Source: an uncultured Gemmata sp.
GTDB lineage: Bacteria > Planctomycetota > Planctomycetia > Gemmatales > Gemmataceae
Direction of reading: 5' to 3'
DNA: 64,000 nucleotides
NCBI GenBank assembly: GCA_937924775.1
Contig: CALDUT010000012.1
Location: forward strand, 1 to 64,000
The notes below the pieces were generated by a model. The model did not search any database. It had not been told where the DNA came from and was given only the letters and a program-made list of their open reading frames with translations. Both the position numbers and the translations under genes were made by a program. Below, piece after piece: positions 55,577 to 64,000 of the stretch; position 1 is the first letter of the stretch; the number at the start of each line of letters is the position of its first letter.

Positions 55577-56431
55577 ATGCGTACCTACGGCGTTTGGCGA
55601 TTCGTTCCCGGCTTGGCGCGGTGGCTCCAACGGCTGGAAGCCCGCGAACGTGAAAACCATCTGCTGGCCGCGGAATGTCAGCGGTTAGCGCAGGAAAACT
55701 TCCGCCTCAAAGGCCCTCTGCGCCAGCGCCAGCCGCCGGATGTCTCCCCGCAGTCCGACGAACCGCCACTGCCGCCGGAGCTTTTACGGTGGCTGGTCGC
55801 CGGGACCGACGATGCCGCGTGGTTTCTCGAAAGCGGACGGCGGGCCATGGCCACGCTTCTGGAGTTGCTGCAACGGCATGGTGTTCCGCTGACGGCGTCC
55901 GGCCGCTGGCTCGATTTCGGCTGTGGCTGTGGCCGCGTTTTGCGTCATCTGCAACATACGCCCGCGCAACTGTACGGATGCGATGCCAACCCCCTGGCGA
56001 TCGATTGGTGCGCTGACCATCTGCCTTTTGCCCGTTTCGCAGTCAATGCCCTCGCATCGCCCCTCGACTACGACCGCGACTTTTTCGACGTGATCTACGC
56101 TTTCTCCGTCTTCACCCATTTGCCGCAACCGTTGCAGCAGCATTGGCTTGAGGAACTACACCGGGTGTTGAAACCCGGCGGCGTGCTGCTGTTGTCTGTG
56201 CATGGGGATGCTCTTGTGCATCAACTGAGCCGGGCCGAACGGGCGGATTACCGCGCAGGGCGGTTGGTAGTTCGGTTACCCGCGTTGGCAGGAACGAATC
56301 ACTGTGCCGCGTTCCACCCGCCGGCCTGGGTTCGAACCGTACTCGCGGGTCGATTCGAAATCCTCGACTTCCAACCCGAAGGGGCCACCGGTAACCCGCC
56401 GCAGGATGCCTGGCTGATCCGTAAAACCTGA
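55577..56431 (+). CDS. Class I SAM-dependent methyltransferase
   Basis: The 284-residue protein starts at ATG 55577, separated by one base from the preceding stop, so translation is coupled. The SAM-binding motif I is LDFGCGCGRVLRHL (residue 112 onward); YGCDANPLAIDWC is motif post I, and DFFDVIYAFSVFTHLPQPL is motif II. The N-terminal 80 residues include a coiled-coil (RWLQRLEARERENHLLAAEC) and a Pro-rich linker. It likely modifies a glycan or lipid made by its neighbour glycosyltransferase. Confidence 0.9.
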   Translation: MRTYGVWRFVPGLARWLQRLEARERENHLLAAECQRLAQENFRLKGPLRQRQPPDVSPQSDEPPLPPELLRWLVAGTDDAAWFLESGRRAMATLLELLQRHGVPLTASGRWLDFGCGCGRVLRHLQHTPAQLYGCDANPLAIDWCADHLPFARFAVNALASPLDYDRDFFDVIYAFSVFTHLPQPLQQHWLEELHRVLKPGGVLLLSVHGDALVHQLSRAERADYRAGRLVVRLPALAGTNHCAAFHPPAWVRTVLAGRFEILDFQPEGATGNPPQDAWLIRKT

Positions 56432-56863
56432 CACCCCCTCGGACTTTTCCCGTGCAGCTACAACGCGTCAGACTATCACGCCAGGCCGAAGAAACTCCGC
56501 GTACGCCACCGCCGCCAGACCGACCTGACCCATCTGCCACCCCGTAGCCCCAACGGCTCGCCCCGAGCGTCTGTCCCTCCCGCTGCGGCAAAAACCGCCA
56601 CCTGTGGCTCTGGCCATTGGATCGGTCGCCGATAAGTTGGATGAACCGGCTTTGAGGCCGGGAATCGCTGGAAACGGACCTGCATAACCGCCGGAGGTCG
56701 CCACGGCCGCGCTCAAGCCCAAAGCCACGCCGCCTTCGCCTGAGAATCGCTGCGGGGCCATCCGTTGGGCTTGCGCAGCGGCAAGCCCCCACCAGGACAA
56801 GCCGTCTCACCCCCGGTTATGCTGACGTTTGTGAGTTCATTCAGGACCAACGGGAGACAGGCT
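56432..56863. other. Intergenic gap with no convincing gene
   Basis: The 432-base gap carries only accidental minus-strand frames (for example 56468-56800 and 56112-56810, rich in Arg/Gly). I see no ribosome-binding site or domain. No RNA was recognised. Confidence 0.5.
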
Positions 56864-57307
56864 ATGAGTCTGTTCAGAATCTGTACACTTGTTGGAGTGC
56901 TGTTGATGACGCCGTATGCCTCGGGGGATGAGAAGAAACCGGTCCGGCCGCCTTTGGACGCCAAAGAGTGGAAGAAAACCGAGTCGGGATTGGAAATTTG
57001 GGATCTTAAGGAAGGGAAAGGCGACGCGGTGAAACCGGGGGCCATTGTGGTGATTCACTACACCGGCTGGCTCACCGACGATACAGCCACCCAGTTCGAT
57101 AGCAGCTACGACCGCGGCGAGAAAGCCGAATTCCCGCTCGGCAAGCTGATCAAAGGTTGGCAAGAAGGCATCCCCGGGATGAAACCGGGGGGCATCCGCC
57201 GCCTGAAAATCCCTGCTCATTTAGCCTATGGCGAACGCGGCGCAGGCAAGGTCATTCCGCCCAATGCCACTCTCGTTTTTGAAATCGAGTTGTTCGAAGT
57301 CAAATAA
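56864..57307 (+). CDS. FKBP-type peptidyl-prolyl isomerase, exported
   Basis: The protein has 147 residues from ATG 56864, with GGGAG 8 bases upstream. An N-terminal hydrophobic leader (FRICTLVGVLLMTPYASG) suggests export. The FKBP core is typical: AIVVIHYTGWLTDDTATQFD, EFPLGKLIKGWQEGIPGMKP, KIPAHLAYGERGAGKVIPPN and TLVFEIELFEV. It assists proline isomerisation in periplasmic protein folding. A near-copy of its last codons appears 74 bases downstream. Confidence 0.92.
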   Translation: MSLFRICTLVGVLLMTPYASGDEKKPVRPPLDAKEWKKTESGLEIWDLKEGKGDAVKPGAIVVIHYTGWLTDDTATQFDSSYDRGEKAEFPLGKLIKGWQEGIPGMKPGGIRRLKIPAHLAYGERGAGKVIPPNATLVFEIELFEVK

Positions 57308-57396
57308 CCACCAGCCGTTACGCCAAGAACCGGCCCCGAGCGTTTTGCTGCCCACGGGCAAAATCGCTCGAAGTCATAGAACCACAAGCAGTTACG
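57294..57396 (+). repeat. Direct repeat of the FKBP gene's 3' end, flanking a hairpin
   Basis: The 29-base segments 57294-57322 and 57368-57396 match at 25 positions. The first spans the FKBP stop codon; the second, 74 bases on, starts identically (TCGAAGTCA). Between them lies a hairpin (stem CGAGCG 57337-57342 with CGCTCG 57365-57370, extended by TTTTGC/GCAAAA with a bulge), a possible terminator. Confidence 0.65.
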
Positions 57397-57479
57397 TCGC
57401 CGGGAGTGCTAGAGGGGGAGGCTTTGGCGTGTTGCTGAGCCGCCTATCAGAAGCTGGCCGCCCGGTGAAGCGGTCACAC

Positions 57480-58715
57480 TCAGCGGCGGAGCAATCGCCA
57501 CATCAACAGCATCGCGAGCAAGCCTACGACGATGTCGGCCAGCCAGCAGCCCACAGCGATGGGAATGCGGCCGTTTTTGCCCAAGTCGGCCCCGGCTAAT
57601 AACAGCGGGTAGTAAACCACCAAGGTGGGCAAAAAGCACATCACGAAGGTACTGAGATAATCGGCCCGGTTGGCCCAGATCCCCACCGGGCAGCCGATCA
57701 GGGCGAACACCAAACAACTGACGGCCATCGCCGGCCGCATGTGGATTTCGGCCTTCAGGTTGCGGATATGCCGCGACTTCATGTCGATCTGATACTGATA
57801 GTTCCGCATTTCGTTCTGGAGAACCGTTCGCAGTTGGGGGTTTTCGATCTGATCGATAGCCGCTTGGGTTTGGCGGCGCTGGCGGAGAACGTCCGCCAGT
57901 TCGGCTTCCACCTGGGCGATGCGGCGGGGCAATTGATCCCAAGGAATGACGCTGATCTTCTGCATTGCGTCTTTGCCGCTGACTGAATCGGGCAACGGCC
58001 GGGTGATGGGCCCGGCTTGGGTCGTGGTGCCAATGGCGGCTTTATCGTAGATGACGAAGTGATGAGAAACGATCGTCATCACGCCGGCGTCGCGATCCAC
58101 ACGGATTTGTGCCTCCGGGGTGCGGAACACGAGGCCATAACCGGTGTAAACCGTGGCGCCGGTGGTTTTGTCCTCGGCTTTCTCCCGTTGCTTGATCACG
58201 ACGTCGATCAGTCGCTTGCCTTGGACATCCCGGACATACACCACATACGGTTGATTGGGGTGCCGTAAGCACCGATCGCGGCGGAGCATGTTGTAGATCA
58301 CTTCTTCCGGATCCGAGAGTACCTGAACGTAGAGCAGCCGTTGCGTGTTGGGAATGACCGAATGGGACAAATACAGCGTCGTCCCGGTGGTGATCAGGCC
58401 CAACAGTAACGCGGGTTTGACAATGCCGAACAGATGCACCCCAGCGGCTTTCAGAGCAATGACTTCGTTATCGTGGGCCAAACGCCCATAAACCACACAG
58501 GACGCGAACAGGGTCGTCGCCGGGATCGTCAGCGGCAGCATGCTGGGAATCATTAGCGGAATAATCCGCACAATCTGCCCGATCGACAAACCCTGCTTAG
58601 AAGCCTGATCCACCACCCCGGCGATGAGGAAGAGGCTGGTAAGGGTGCCTAGCGACAGCAAAAACACCCGGACCAGTTCCCAGAAGATCATCCGGTTGAG
58701 CGTTGTGCCCAGCAC
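57480..58715 (-). CDS. LptF/LptG family permease
   Basis: The protein has 411 residues from GTG 58715, with GAGG 7 bases upstream. Six membrane helices form the typical N- and C-terminal triples (RVFLLSLGTLTSLFLIAGVV, KPALLLGLITTGTTLYLSHS, then AVSCLVFALIGCPVGIWANR and IAVGCWLADIVVGLLAMLLM), with a jelly-roll periplasmic domain (residues about 120-270). A charged coiled-coil lies at 255-320. The family moves LPS to the outer membrane with LptB; no LptB partner is present in this window. Confidence 0.92.
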   Translation of the reverse strand: MLGTTLNRMIFWELVRVFLLSLGTLTSLFLIAGVVDQASKQGLSIGQIVRIIPLMIPSMLPLTIPATTLFASCVVYGRLAHDNEVIALKAAGVHLFGIVKPALLLGLITTGTTLYLSHSVIPNTQRLLYVQVLSDPEEVIYNMLRRDRCLRHPNQPYVVYVRDVQGKRLIDVVIKQREKAEDKTTGATVYTGYGLVFRTPEAQIRVDRDAGVMTIVSHHFVIYDKAAIGTTTQAGPITRPLPDSVSGKDAMQKISVIPWDQLPRRIAQVEAELADVLRQRRQTQAAIDQIENPQLRTVLQNEMRNYQYQIDMKSRHIRNLKAEIHMRPAMAVSCLVFALIGCPVGIWANRADYLSTFVMCFLPTLVVYYPLLLAGADLGKNGRIPIAVGCWLADIVVGLLAMLLMWRLLRR

Positions 58716-58844
58716 AAAATCACCTCGCGAACAATATAAAGTCTGGTAACATCAGCACTTACACAAATTCATACGATCGACCGGCTCACCCGGCGGCGTA
58801 CGTCGGCGGCCGCGGACCGCTCTAAAACCCACAACCCTCCCGCC

Positions 58845-61800
58845 CTAACGGGCATTGGCCCGTTGGCCCATCAGCTGCCCAACGCCGCGTTTCAGCCGGT
58901 TGACCACCGCCTTGGCCGGTTCGGTCACCAGCGGCACCGGTTCCGGCTTGTACTTCAGCTCCCCGTTTTCCCGAACCAGTTTGATCGTGAAGAGGTTCTT
59001 GCTCAAAAACGCGGTGATGTCCCCCAACGGGTTCATTTCATGAAGAACTTTCGACCAAATCGTGTAAAAGTCGAACTTCACATAATCGCCTTGGGTATCC
59101 AACTCGCCCGATCCGCCCACACAAATCGCTTTACCAACCAGGTCCAACTGATCGACTTTGATCCGGTCGCCGTGGATGCGGAAAACCGCGTGCGCTTGCT
59201 CAAAGGCGGTTTTGTCCGGCGTTTGCAGCTTCAGAACTTTGACCAGATCCAACAGGATCGGCAGATTGTACATGCGGCCACTGGGAACGTCGATTTTGCC
59301 AGCCCCTTCCACCAGCCATTGCCCGGTTTTCGGGTCCCAACGGTTGCCCACGAGTAACTGCGCTTGGGCGATACCGCTGAGGTCGGCATCGGAGCCGAAT
59401 CTGTAGTGTTTGGCGACTTCTTCGAGCTTGGCATCGGCCAAAGTCAGCCAGACTTCGTAACGGGGCGGCTCGGCCAGCACGACGCGAGCCTGGCCCACCA
59501 AAGCTCCGTTGAAGACGTCGCCGGTACCGTTGAGGAATTGCAGCGTGGGGGGAAAGTATTGCCCCGGCCGGGCCGGATCGGGCAATTGCGGCTCGGCCCT
59601 AAGCTGACAATTCAACGCCTGAAACGGAACCCCCGACACCGCCCCGCGTTCCAGCCAGATGTTGCCCCGCACCGGGCCTAGGTGGGTGCCTTCGTAGCGG
59701 CCCCGGCAGGCCCACGAACCCACCACCCCCTCCCATGCAACCCCCGTGTCAAACGAGGCCCCCAAAAACTTCAATTCCCCATCCCAATAAACCACCGGGT
59801 CAGGCCGCGGTTCGGCTGTCGCCGCCACCGGCACCAGTTCTGGGGCCGGGGGAAGACCGACCGCGGGAGCTTCAGGCGGTGTCAGTACCACCAGATGCTT
59901 CACCAGCAGTTCGGTAGGGCCCTTCAATTGCAACTCCGCGACGGCCGGTCCCAATTTCCCTGGCAATGCCTTCATCAGGGCTTCGTCAACCACCAAGGGC
60001 TTGGCTTCCAGCCCACCCAGATTGGCCCACACCGCGCCGTGGGGGAAGAAACGCACCTCCCCGGCGGCCAGCTTGAGCCGCGAAAGGCCATGCCGCCCGG
60101 CCAGATGGGTGAGGCGAATGCGGTTCTTCTGATACTCCAGCACCCCGGAGATGTCGGTCAATTCGTAGGGGAAGAAGGTGGGTGTGACGGTCGGCCCGCT
60201 GAATTTGAGGGATAATTGGATGTCGTTAGCCGGGTCCAAGGGCGGTACCCGGTGGGGGGTGAGCGGATCGGGGGCCCGGTCGATCACTTCGACATCTGCT
60301 TCGAACGTGATGTGGCCGCGGGGAGCCAGGACATCCCACAATTCGTCGATCCGCACCGTGGCCAAGGCTTTCTTCAATTCAGCATCGAGCGGTACTGTGT
60401 TGCCGCCGATGTGCAGAACCAGCCAGTAATCCCGGCCATTGGCGGCGATACGTTTGGAACCGTGCATCCACACAGCAGCGGAGCCATGCAGGGCGGTGAA
60501 GTGGTCGAAGAGGATTTCATCGCGTTCGGGGAGCGGTTGCAGGGGTTCCCCAGGGCGTATGGGCCGGGTCGGGTCGGTCGCTGTGGTGCGGATCACTACG
60601 CGGCCTTTGAGTCTCTGCAGGGAATAGGGGAATTCACTGTAGTTGAGCTGGCCGTCTTTGATGTCGATGCGGATTTCGTTCTCGCACAGATTAACACCGT
60701 TTGGCTGGGTGATTTTCACCAGGAAATCGCCCCGGGCGGTAGCATTGAACTTGCGGACCAGGGCCGCATACTTGACCGGCAGGGCGGCGTACACCTGTTC
60801 GTCCAGGGGCATGTTGGACCCGGCCACGTTGAGGTGGATCCCCGGGTCGTCGCCGTCGCCATCGATCGTCCCGGTGACGGTGATCAGTTGCCCAGCGGCA
60901 CTACCGACGAGGTTGAGCGTGATGGTTTCTGTGCCGGCGTGGGTGTTCAATTTTTTGACAACGCCGCGCACATCCGAAACCGGATACCGGAATTTCTCAT
61001 ACATCAATCCAACGTGTTTGGGTCGGACTTCCAGTTCGCGCCGCCAGCCAACCGCGTCGCGGTGGAACTTGTAGCCCAAGTCGACCACCCCGGTGGGGCT
61101 GAACATGCGGCGGACCCGCTTCAGTTTGTCGGGTAAACGTTCAAACAAGCTGTCGCTGAGGGCAATATCGGTCGCAGTAATGTCGAGACGTTGCAGGTTG
61201 TGTTCCAGCTTCCGCAAGGGATCGTCAGACGAGTCTGGCGAAACGGCCCCCGGACCGACGGGCAACACCGATGGTGGCGGCAGGTCGGGGCGGGTTTCGA
61301 GCGACAGTATCACTTTGGCCTGACCAATCCGCGCAGTGGCCCGGTCGACCGAAATTTGCCCATTCTCGCTATGGACCGTCGCCGTGATGTTCTCCATGGG
61401 CCAGGGCAAATCGGGGTGTTCGAAGCGGGCGTTGGTCACTTCCAGGGCCACTTTATGTCGCCAAGCGCGGGTTTCCGGGGTGTAAGTGAGGTCGGCGCGG
61501 ACTTTAGCCGTCGCGCTCAGCTTATCAAGATGGGGGACCAGCTCAGGGGCATAGCGGGCCGCGATGGTCAAGGCCGTCTCGCCCAGTGGCAATTCACTCA
61601 GTTCCACCGACAAACCGAGGTGATGAGTAATACGATGGAACCGGCCGCGCACGCTCACGGCCCCAAACTCCGCAGTTACTGCGGCTCCTTGAAGACTCAG
61701 TGTGGGTAAGGGATCGTTCAAGAGCGTACCCTGCACCGCCGTGAAGGTGACCGGCGGCAAGGCTCCCGGCGTGCGGTCGGTCACAGCCAGAGTGCCGTTT

Positions 61801-62237
61801 TTGATGACAAACGCCGGGATGGGCTTATCGGCCGGCCCGGGCTTGATCACATCGGCCAGATTCCACCGCCCGGTGGGGCTGCGTTCAAGCCGCACGGTAG
61901 GGCTTTCCAATTCCACTTTGCGAATCACCAAATAGCCATGGTTGAGCTTCTCTTTGTCGTGGTAGAGGATGGCGTGCGGCACCACGAGAAAAGGCTCTTC
62001 GGGCGGATCGCCGCGGCGGGTCAGGCGGAGATCGGTCACAGCAATTCCGCCCAGAATCCGCAACCGCGCCGAGCCGACATGAATATCGACATCCTCAAAT
62101 TGGGCCGCCAGGGTGCGAATCACCTGTTCGCGAACACGCTCAGGGCTGACCCACGAATTGGCGAACCACGCCAGCGCGACGATGGCCGCGACGCCGGCGA
62201 GGATCCACCCGCGGATAAGCCAACTCCGAACGCGCAT
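58845..62237 (-). CDS. AsmA-like giant membrane-associated protein
   Basis: The protein has 1130 residues from ATG 62237; a GTG 19 codons upstream is an alternative, and both starts have weak ribosome-binding sites. The N-terminal membrane helix (IRGWILAGVAAIVALAWFAN) is followed by a long AsmA/DUF3971-like periplasmic part of repeated strands (RLRILGGIAVTDLRLTRRGD, AVSVRGRFHRITHHLGLSVE). The C-terminal AsmA-like end (IKVDQLDLVGKAICVGGSGE, FDFYTIWSKVLHEMNPLGDI) is recognisable. Members bridge the inner and outer membranes and are involved in phospholipid or LPS transport. Its neighbour, an LptF/LptG-type permease, fits an envelope lipid transport role. Confidence 0.85.
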   Translation of the reverse strand: MRVRSWLIRGWILAGVAAIVALAWFANSWVSPERVREQVIRTLAAQFEDVDIHVGSARLRILGGIAVTDLRLTRRGDPPEEPFLVVPHAILYHDKEKLNHGYLVIRKVELESPTVRLERSPTGRWNLADVIKPGPADKPIPAFVIKNGTLAVTDRTPGALPPVTFTAVQGTLLNDPLPTLSLQGAAVTAEFGAVSVRGRFHRITHHLGLSVELSELPLGETALTIAARYAPELVPHLDKLSATAKVRADLTYTPETRAWRHKVALEVTNARFEHPDLPWPMENITATVHSENGQISVDRATARIGQAKVILSLETRPDLPPPSVLPVGPGAVSPDSSDDPLRKLEHNLQRLDITATDIALSDSLFERLPDKLKRVRRMFSPTGVVDLGYKFHRDAVGWRRELEVRPKHVGLMYEKFRYPVSDVRGVVKKLNTHAGTETITLNLVGSAAGQLITVTGTIDGDGDDPGIHLNVAGSNMPLDEQVYAALPVKYAALVRKFNATARGDFLVKITQPNGVNLCENEIRIDIKDGQLNYSEFPYSLQRLKGRVVIRTTATDPTRPIRPGEPLQPLPERDEILFDHFTALHGSAAVWMHGSKRIAANGRDYWLVLHIGGNTVPLDAELKKALATVRIDELWDVLAPRGHITFEADVEVIDRAPDPLTPHRVPPLDPANDIQLSLKFSGPTVTPTFFPYELTDISGVLEYQKNRIRLTHLAGRHGLSRLKLAAGEVRFFPHGAVWANLGGLEAKPLVVDEALMKALPGKLGPAVAELQLKGPTELLVKHLVVLTPPEAPAVGLPPAPELVPVAATAEPRPDPVVYWDGELKFLGASFDTGVAWEGVVGSWACRGRYEGTHLGPVRGNIWLERGAVSGVPFQALNCQLRAEPQLPDPARPGQYFPPTLQFLNGTGDVFNGALVGQARVVLAEPPRYEVWLTLADAKLEEVAKHYRFGSDADLSGIAQAQLLVGNRWDPKTGQWLVEGAGKIDVPSGRMYNLPILLDLVKVLKLQTPDKTAFEQAHAVFRIHGDRIKVDQLDLVGKAICVGGSGELDTQGDYVKFDFYTIWSKVLHEMNPLGDITAFLSKNLFTIKLVRENGELKYKPEPVPLVTEPAKAVVNRLKRGVGQLMGQRANAR

Positions 62238-62472
62238 CCGTGCCGATTCCCGATGTAAAGGTGTCGGTGCTGCTAATCCCGTTCGCTTTGCCACGGCTTG
62301 TCAGGCCACGAAAGCCGCGGGACAATACGCCGAGTTGCGGCTTTGGTCAATTCCGAGTGGATCCGCTGCGGCCCTGTCGCCGGGTGGCCCGTGCGGCGGT
62401 CGGTCTTTCGGAAAGAGTCAGCCGTGGTTAAAATAGGATGACATCGCCAATGCCCCGGTGTGAGCCACTCGC

Positions 62473-63018
62473 ATGAAAGCTCTCATTCTGGTCGCCGATG
62501 GATTTGAAGATTTAACACTCTTTGTGCCGTGGTACCGGCTCCGGGAAGAGGACGTGGCCGTCACCCTGGCCGCTCCGCTGTTGCACGCGGTCGGCGGAAC
62601 GCATGGATATGTGGTTGAACCCGATGCAGTAATTCACGAAGTCAACCCCTCGGATTTCGACGTGCTGCTGATTCCTGATGGTCTGGCGGCCGAACGGCTG
62701 CGGCTCCGGGAAGAAGCGGTGGATGTGGCCCGCACTTTTGTGGAAGATGGCATGAAAGTTGCTGCGATCGGCCACGGCCTGCAGGTCCTCATCAGCGCCG
62801 GCGCTCTCGATGGCCGCCGCGTCACCTGTGCCCCCGGCATTCGCGACGATGTCCGCGCCGCGGGGGCCATCTACAGCGACGAAGCCACCGTTCTCGACAA
62901 CACCCTACTGACCGGCCGCGGTCCCGACGATCTACCCGCCTTCGCCCAGGCCCTGATGGCCCACCTCGGCACTCCGCGCAAGGCGAGGGTAAAAAACGGG
63001 AATGCCCCCCGCAGTTAA
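62473..63018 (+). CDS. DJ-1/PfpI superfamily protein lacking the catalytic cysteine
   Basis: The 181-residue protein starts at ATG 62473. Fold motifs are intact (MKALILVADGFEDLTLFVPW with Glu12, DFDVLLIPDGLAAERLR), but the nucleophile elbow reads AAIGHGLQVLISAG, with Gly100 where the family has Cys (usually A-x-C-H-G). It therefore cannot act as a classical DJ-1 deglycase or protease, and may instead be a binding protein. It overlaps the convergent ClpS-like gene by four bases at its stop. Confidence 0.88.
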   Translation: MKALILVADGFEDLTLFVPWYRLREEDVAVTLAAPLLHAVGGTHGYVVEPDAVIHEVNPSDFDVLLIPDGLAAERLRLREEAVDVARTFVEDGMKVAAIGHGLQVLISAGALDGRRVTCAPGIRDDVRAAGAIYSDEATVLDNTLLTGRGPDDLPAFAQALMAHLGTPRKARVKNGNAPRS

Positions 63019-63314
63019 GCCGGTTCAATGCTCGCCGGCAATCCGCGGGCCGCGAATTGCTCAACAAACAGCTCCGCTCGCTCGAAATGCGTCACGACAA
63101 TCAGCGAGCGGCCCCGGTGGTACGCTTCCCACATGCGGTATTCGGCTTCCGCCGTGCCAAACCGAGTCAGTTCCATCACCACTCGGGCAACAAACATCAA
63201 ATCCTTGTCGACGGCTTTGTGCAAAACCACTTTGAACCGGCGGGGGGGAATAACAGGACCGCGAGCCGGAATGCTCCAACGGTCGTTCCGCCGGAATGGA
63301 GGGCGGATAGACAT
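63015..63314 (-). CDS. Divergent ClpS-like protein
   Basis: The protein has 99 residues from ATG 63314, with GAGG 5 bases upstream; the frame to 63410 is rejected. The ClpS fold can be followed (FKVVLHKAVDKDLMFVARVV, RMWEAYHRGRSLIVVTHFER, AELFVEQFAARGLPASIEPA). The Asn-Asp-Asp N-degron-binding residues of true ClpS (seen at 39812) are replaced by Lys-Ala-Val-Asp, and the conserved His is Tyr. It may bind a different degron or the Clp ATPase only. It is convergent and overlapping with the DJ-1-like gene. Confidence 0.8.
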   Translation of the reverse strand: MSIRPPFRRNDRWSIPARGPVIPPRRFKVVLHKAVDKDLMFVARVVMELTRFGTAEAEYRMWEAYHRGRSLIVVTHFERAELFVEQFAARGLPASIEPA

Positions 63315-63609
63315 GGCAGCCTCGTGTTGCACCGGCGTGCCCCAAACGGGGCCTTCGCAGGCAAGCGGGACTGGGGGAAGAGGCAACCCCAGCATCCACC
63401 ACTTTACCACACTCCACGTTACCGCGCCGCCGCCGGGGCGGTCAAATCCTAACCCAGCCGCTTATGAAGAGGGCAAGAAGACCTCGGTCCAATGTAACGA
63501 TTACGCAACCTGTGATGAGCCGGTAAAACGGCGAAAGGCAGAAAATGAGGAAAGGCTATGCACAGCCGATTCCTTCGGCCAACGATGTCAGAAATTCCCG
63601 GAAGAGGCG

Positions 63610-64000
63610 GTTGGCGGGCTTGTAAGCCGGGTTCTGTTCTCGCGTGCGCGAGCGACGGTCATTTCTCTAGCCCCGTTGTTACCAACGGGGTCTGGCGGTC
63701 TACCCGGGGATCATAACGGCCCGGGCCGAGCCTGTCCCCTGCTTGACCTTGCTTCCGGTGGGGTTTGCCGAGCCGGCGGGTCGCCCCGCCGCTGGTGCGC
63801 TCTTACATTAAGGGCTTGCGCCCCGCACCTTTTCACCCTTACCGGGAACCAGTCCATGCCGCTGCGGCGATCCGCCCCTCCCAGCCATAAGATCGCTGCA
63901 CCGGCGGGCACCGATTCCCGGCGGTATCCTTTCTGTTGCACTTTCCCGCCCGTTGGCGGTGCGAGCCGGGAATCTCGCGACCGTTACCGAGGGTGGACGT
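63610..64000 (-). ncRNA. rnpB: RNase P RNA (5' part off the window edge)
   Basis: On the minus strand the sequence contains GGAAAGTGCAACAGAAAGGATACCGCC-type P4/P15 region pieces (near 63930), the universally conserved core CGGGTAGACCGCC-like segment, and the 3' hallmark ACAGAACCCGGCTTACAAGC near 63640. Long GC stems separate these. It is a class A bacterial RNase P RNA, catalysing 5' maturation of tRNAs. The 5' P1-P4 strand lies beyond the right edge; the 3' end near 63610 is approximate. Confidence 0.9.

Noticed and set aside
56468-56800. Minus-strand 110-codon frame before the FKBP gene
   Set aside because: Gly/Arg/Ala-rich, several competing frames, no ribosome-binding site; treated as shadow.
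57337-57370. Hairpin as a strong intrinsic terminator for the FKBP gene
   Set aside because: The stem has a bulge and no thymine run, so I report it only as part of the repeat region.
63711-63941. 76-codon minus-strand protein frame at the window end
   Set aside because: It lies within the RNase P RNA and is a shadow of that gene.
1-64000. CRISPR array, prophage or insertion sequence
   Set aside because: No regularly spaced repeats, transposase, integrase or phage structural gene was found.

Overview
The window is high-GC chromosomal DNA from a planctomycete, most likely Gemmataceae-like. This is inferred from family content, not from a database search. The markers are a DUF1559 protein with a type IV prepilin N-terminus, a DUF1501 Tat-exported protein next to a giant PVC-type heme-binding CxxCH protein, a toroid (squalene-cyclase-fold) protein with a heme motif, a SEC-C/TPR protein, a kinase-like protein with a C-terminal membrane anchor, and several alternative sigma factors. 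I see no prophage, intact insertion sequence or CRISPR array. Short intergenic spacers and mixed strands suggest an ordinary chromosomal region with small local operons.

Layout. 1-617 is the N-terminal part of a GT4 glycosyltransferase cut by the window edge. 765-2682 holds a DUF6065-like protein and a secreted toroid/CxxCH protein. 2813-7800 (minus strand) is a membrane-microdomain cluster: long NfeD protease-like protein, short NfeD, flotillin FloA and a fourth membrane-anchored proline/coiled-coil protein. 8250-17467 carries a FabF-like ketosynthase, a secreted protein, an alpha/beta hydrolase, guaB with an overlapping secreted-protein gene, a serine acetyltransferase and an LPG-synthase-type flippase-like membrane protein.

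17702-23983 is the most interesting block. It has a bacterial XPB helicase, a tiny stand-alone protein resembling the C-terminal module of the XPB/Ssl2 partner family, then a DUF1559 protein and a small lipoprotein, then the full-length XPB/Ssl2-like partner. 24220-33372 holds a PQQ-propeller protein, a truncated gene remnant, a secreted protein, an RpoD-family sigma factor, a small membrane protein, a probable pseudokinase and a SEC-C/TPR protein. A CAT-anticodon tRNA follows at 33518-33589.

33710-45548 has an FAD oxidoreductase, a FliA/WhiG sigma factor, an M28 peptidase, ClpS, the DUF1501 and PVC-heme pair, and a sigma-like protein that unexpectedly carries a signal-peptide-like N-terminus. 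46266-53742 (minus strand) is a coherent efflux operon: TetR regulator, HlyD-type adaptor, ABC ATPase, FtsX-like permease, small ORF, large FtsX-like permease, then a small membrane protein. Operator-like palindromes lie upstream of the TetR gene. 54005-56431 is a small lipoprotein, glycosyltransferase 2 and methyltransferase set. 56864-64000 has an FKBP isomerase, an LptF/LptG-type permease, an AsmA-like giant, a DJ-1/PfpI protein lacking its cysteine, a divergent ClpS-like protein and the RNase P RNA, which runs off the right edge.

Starts were chosen by ribosome-binding site, signal peptide and family fit. They often lie inside a longer open frame.
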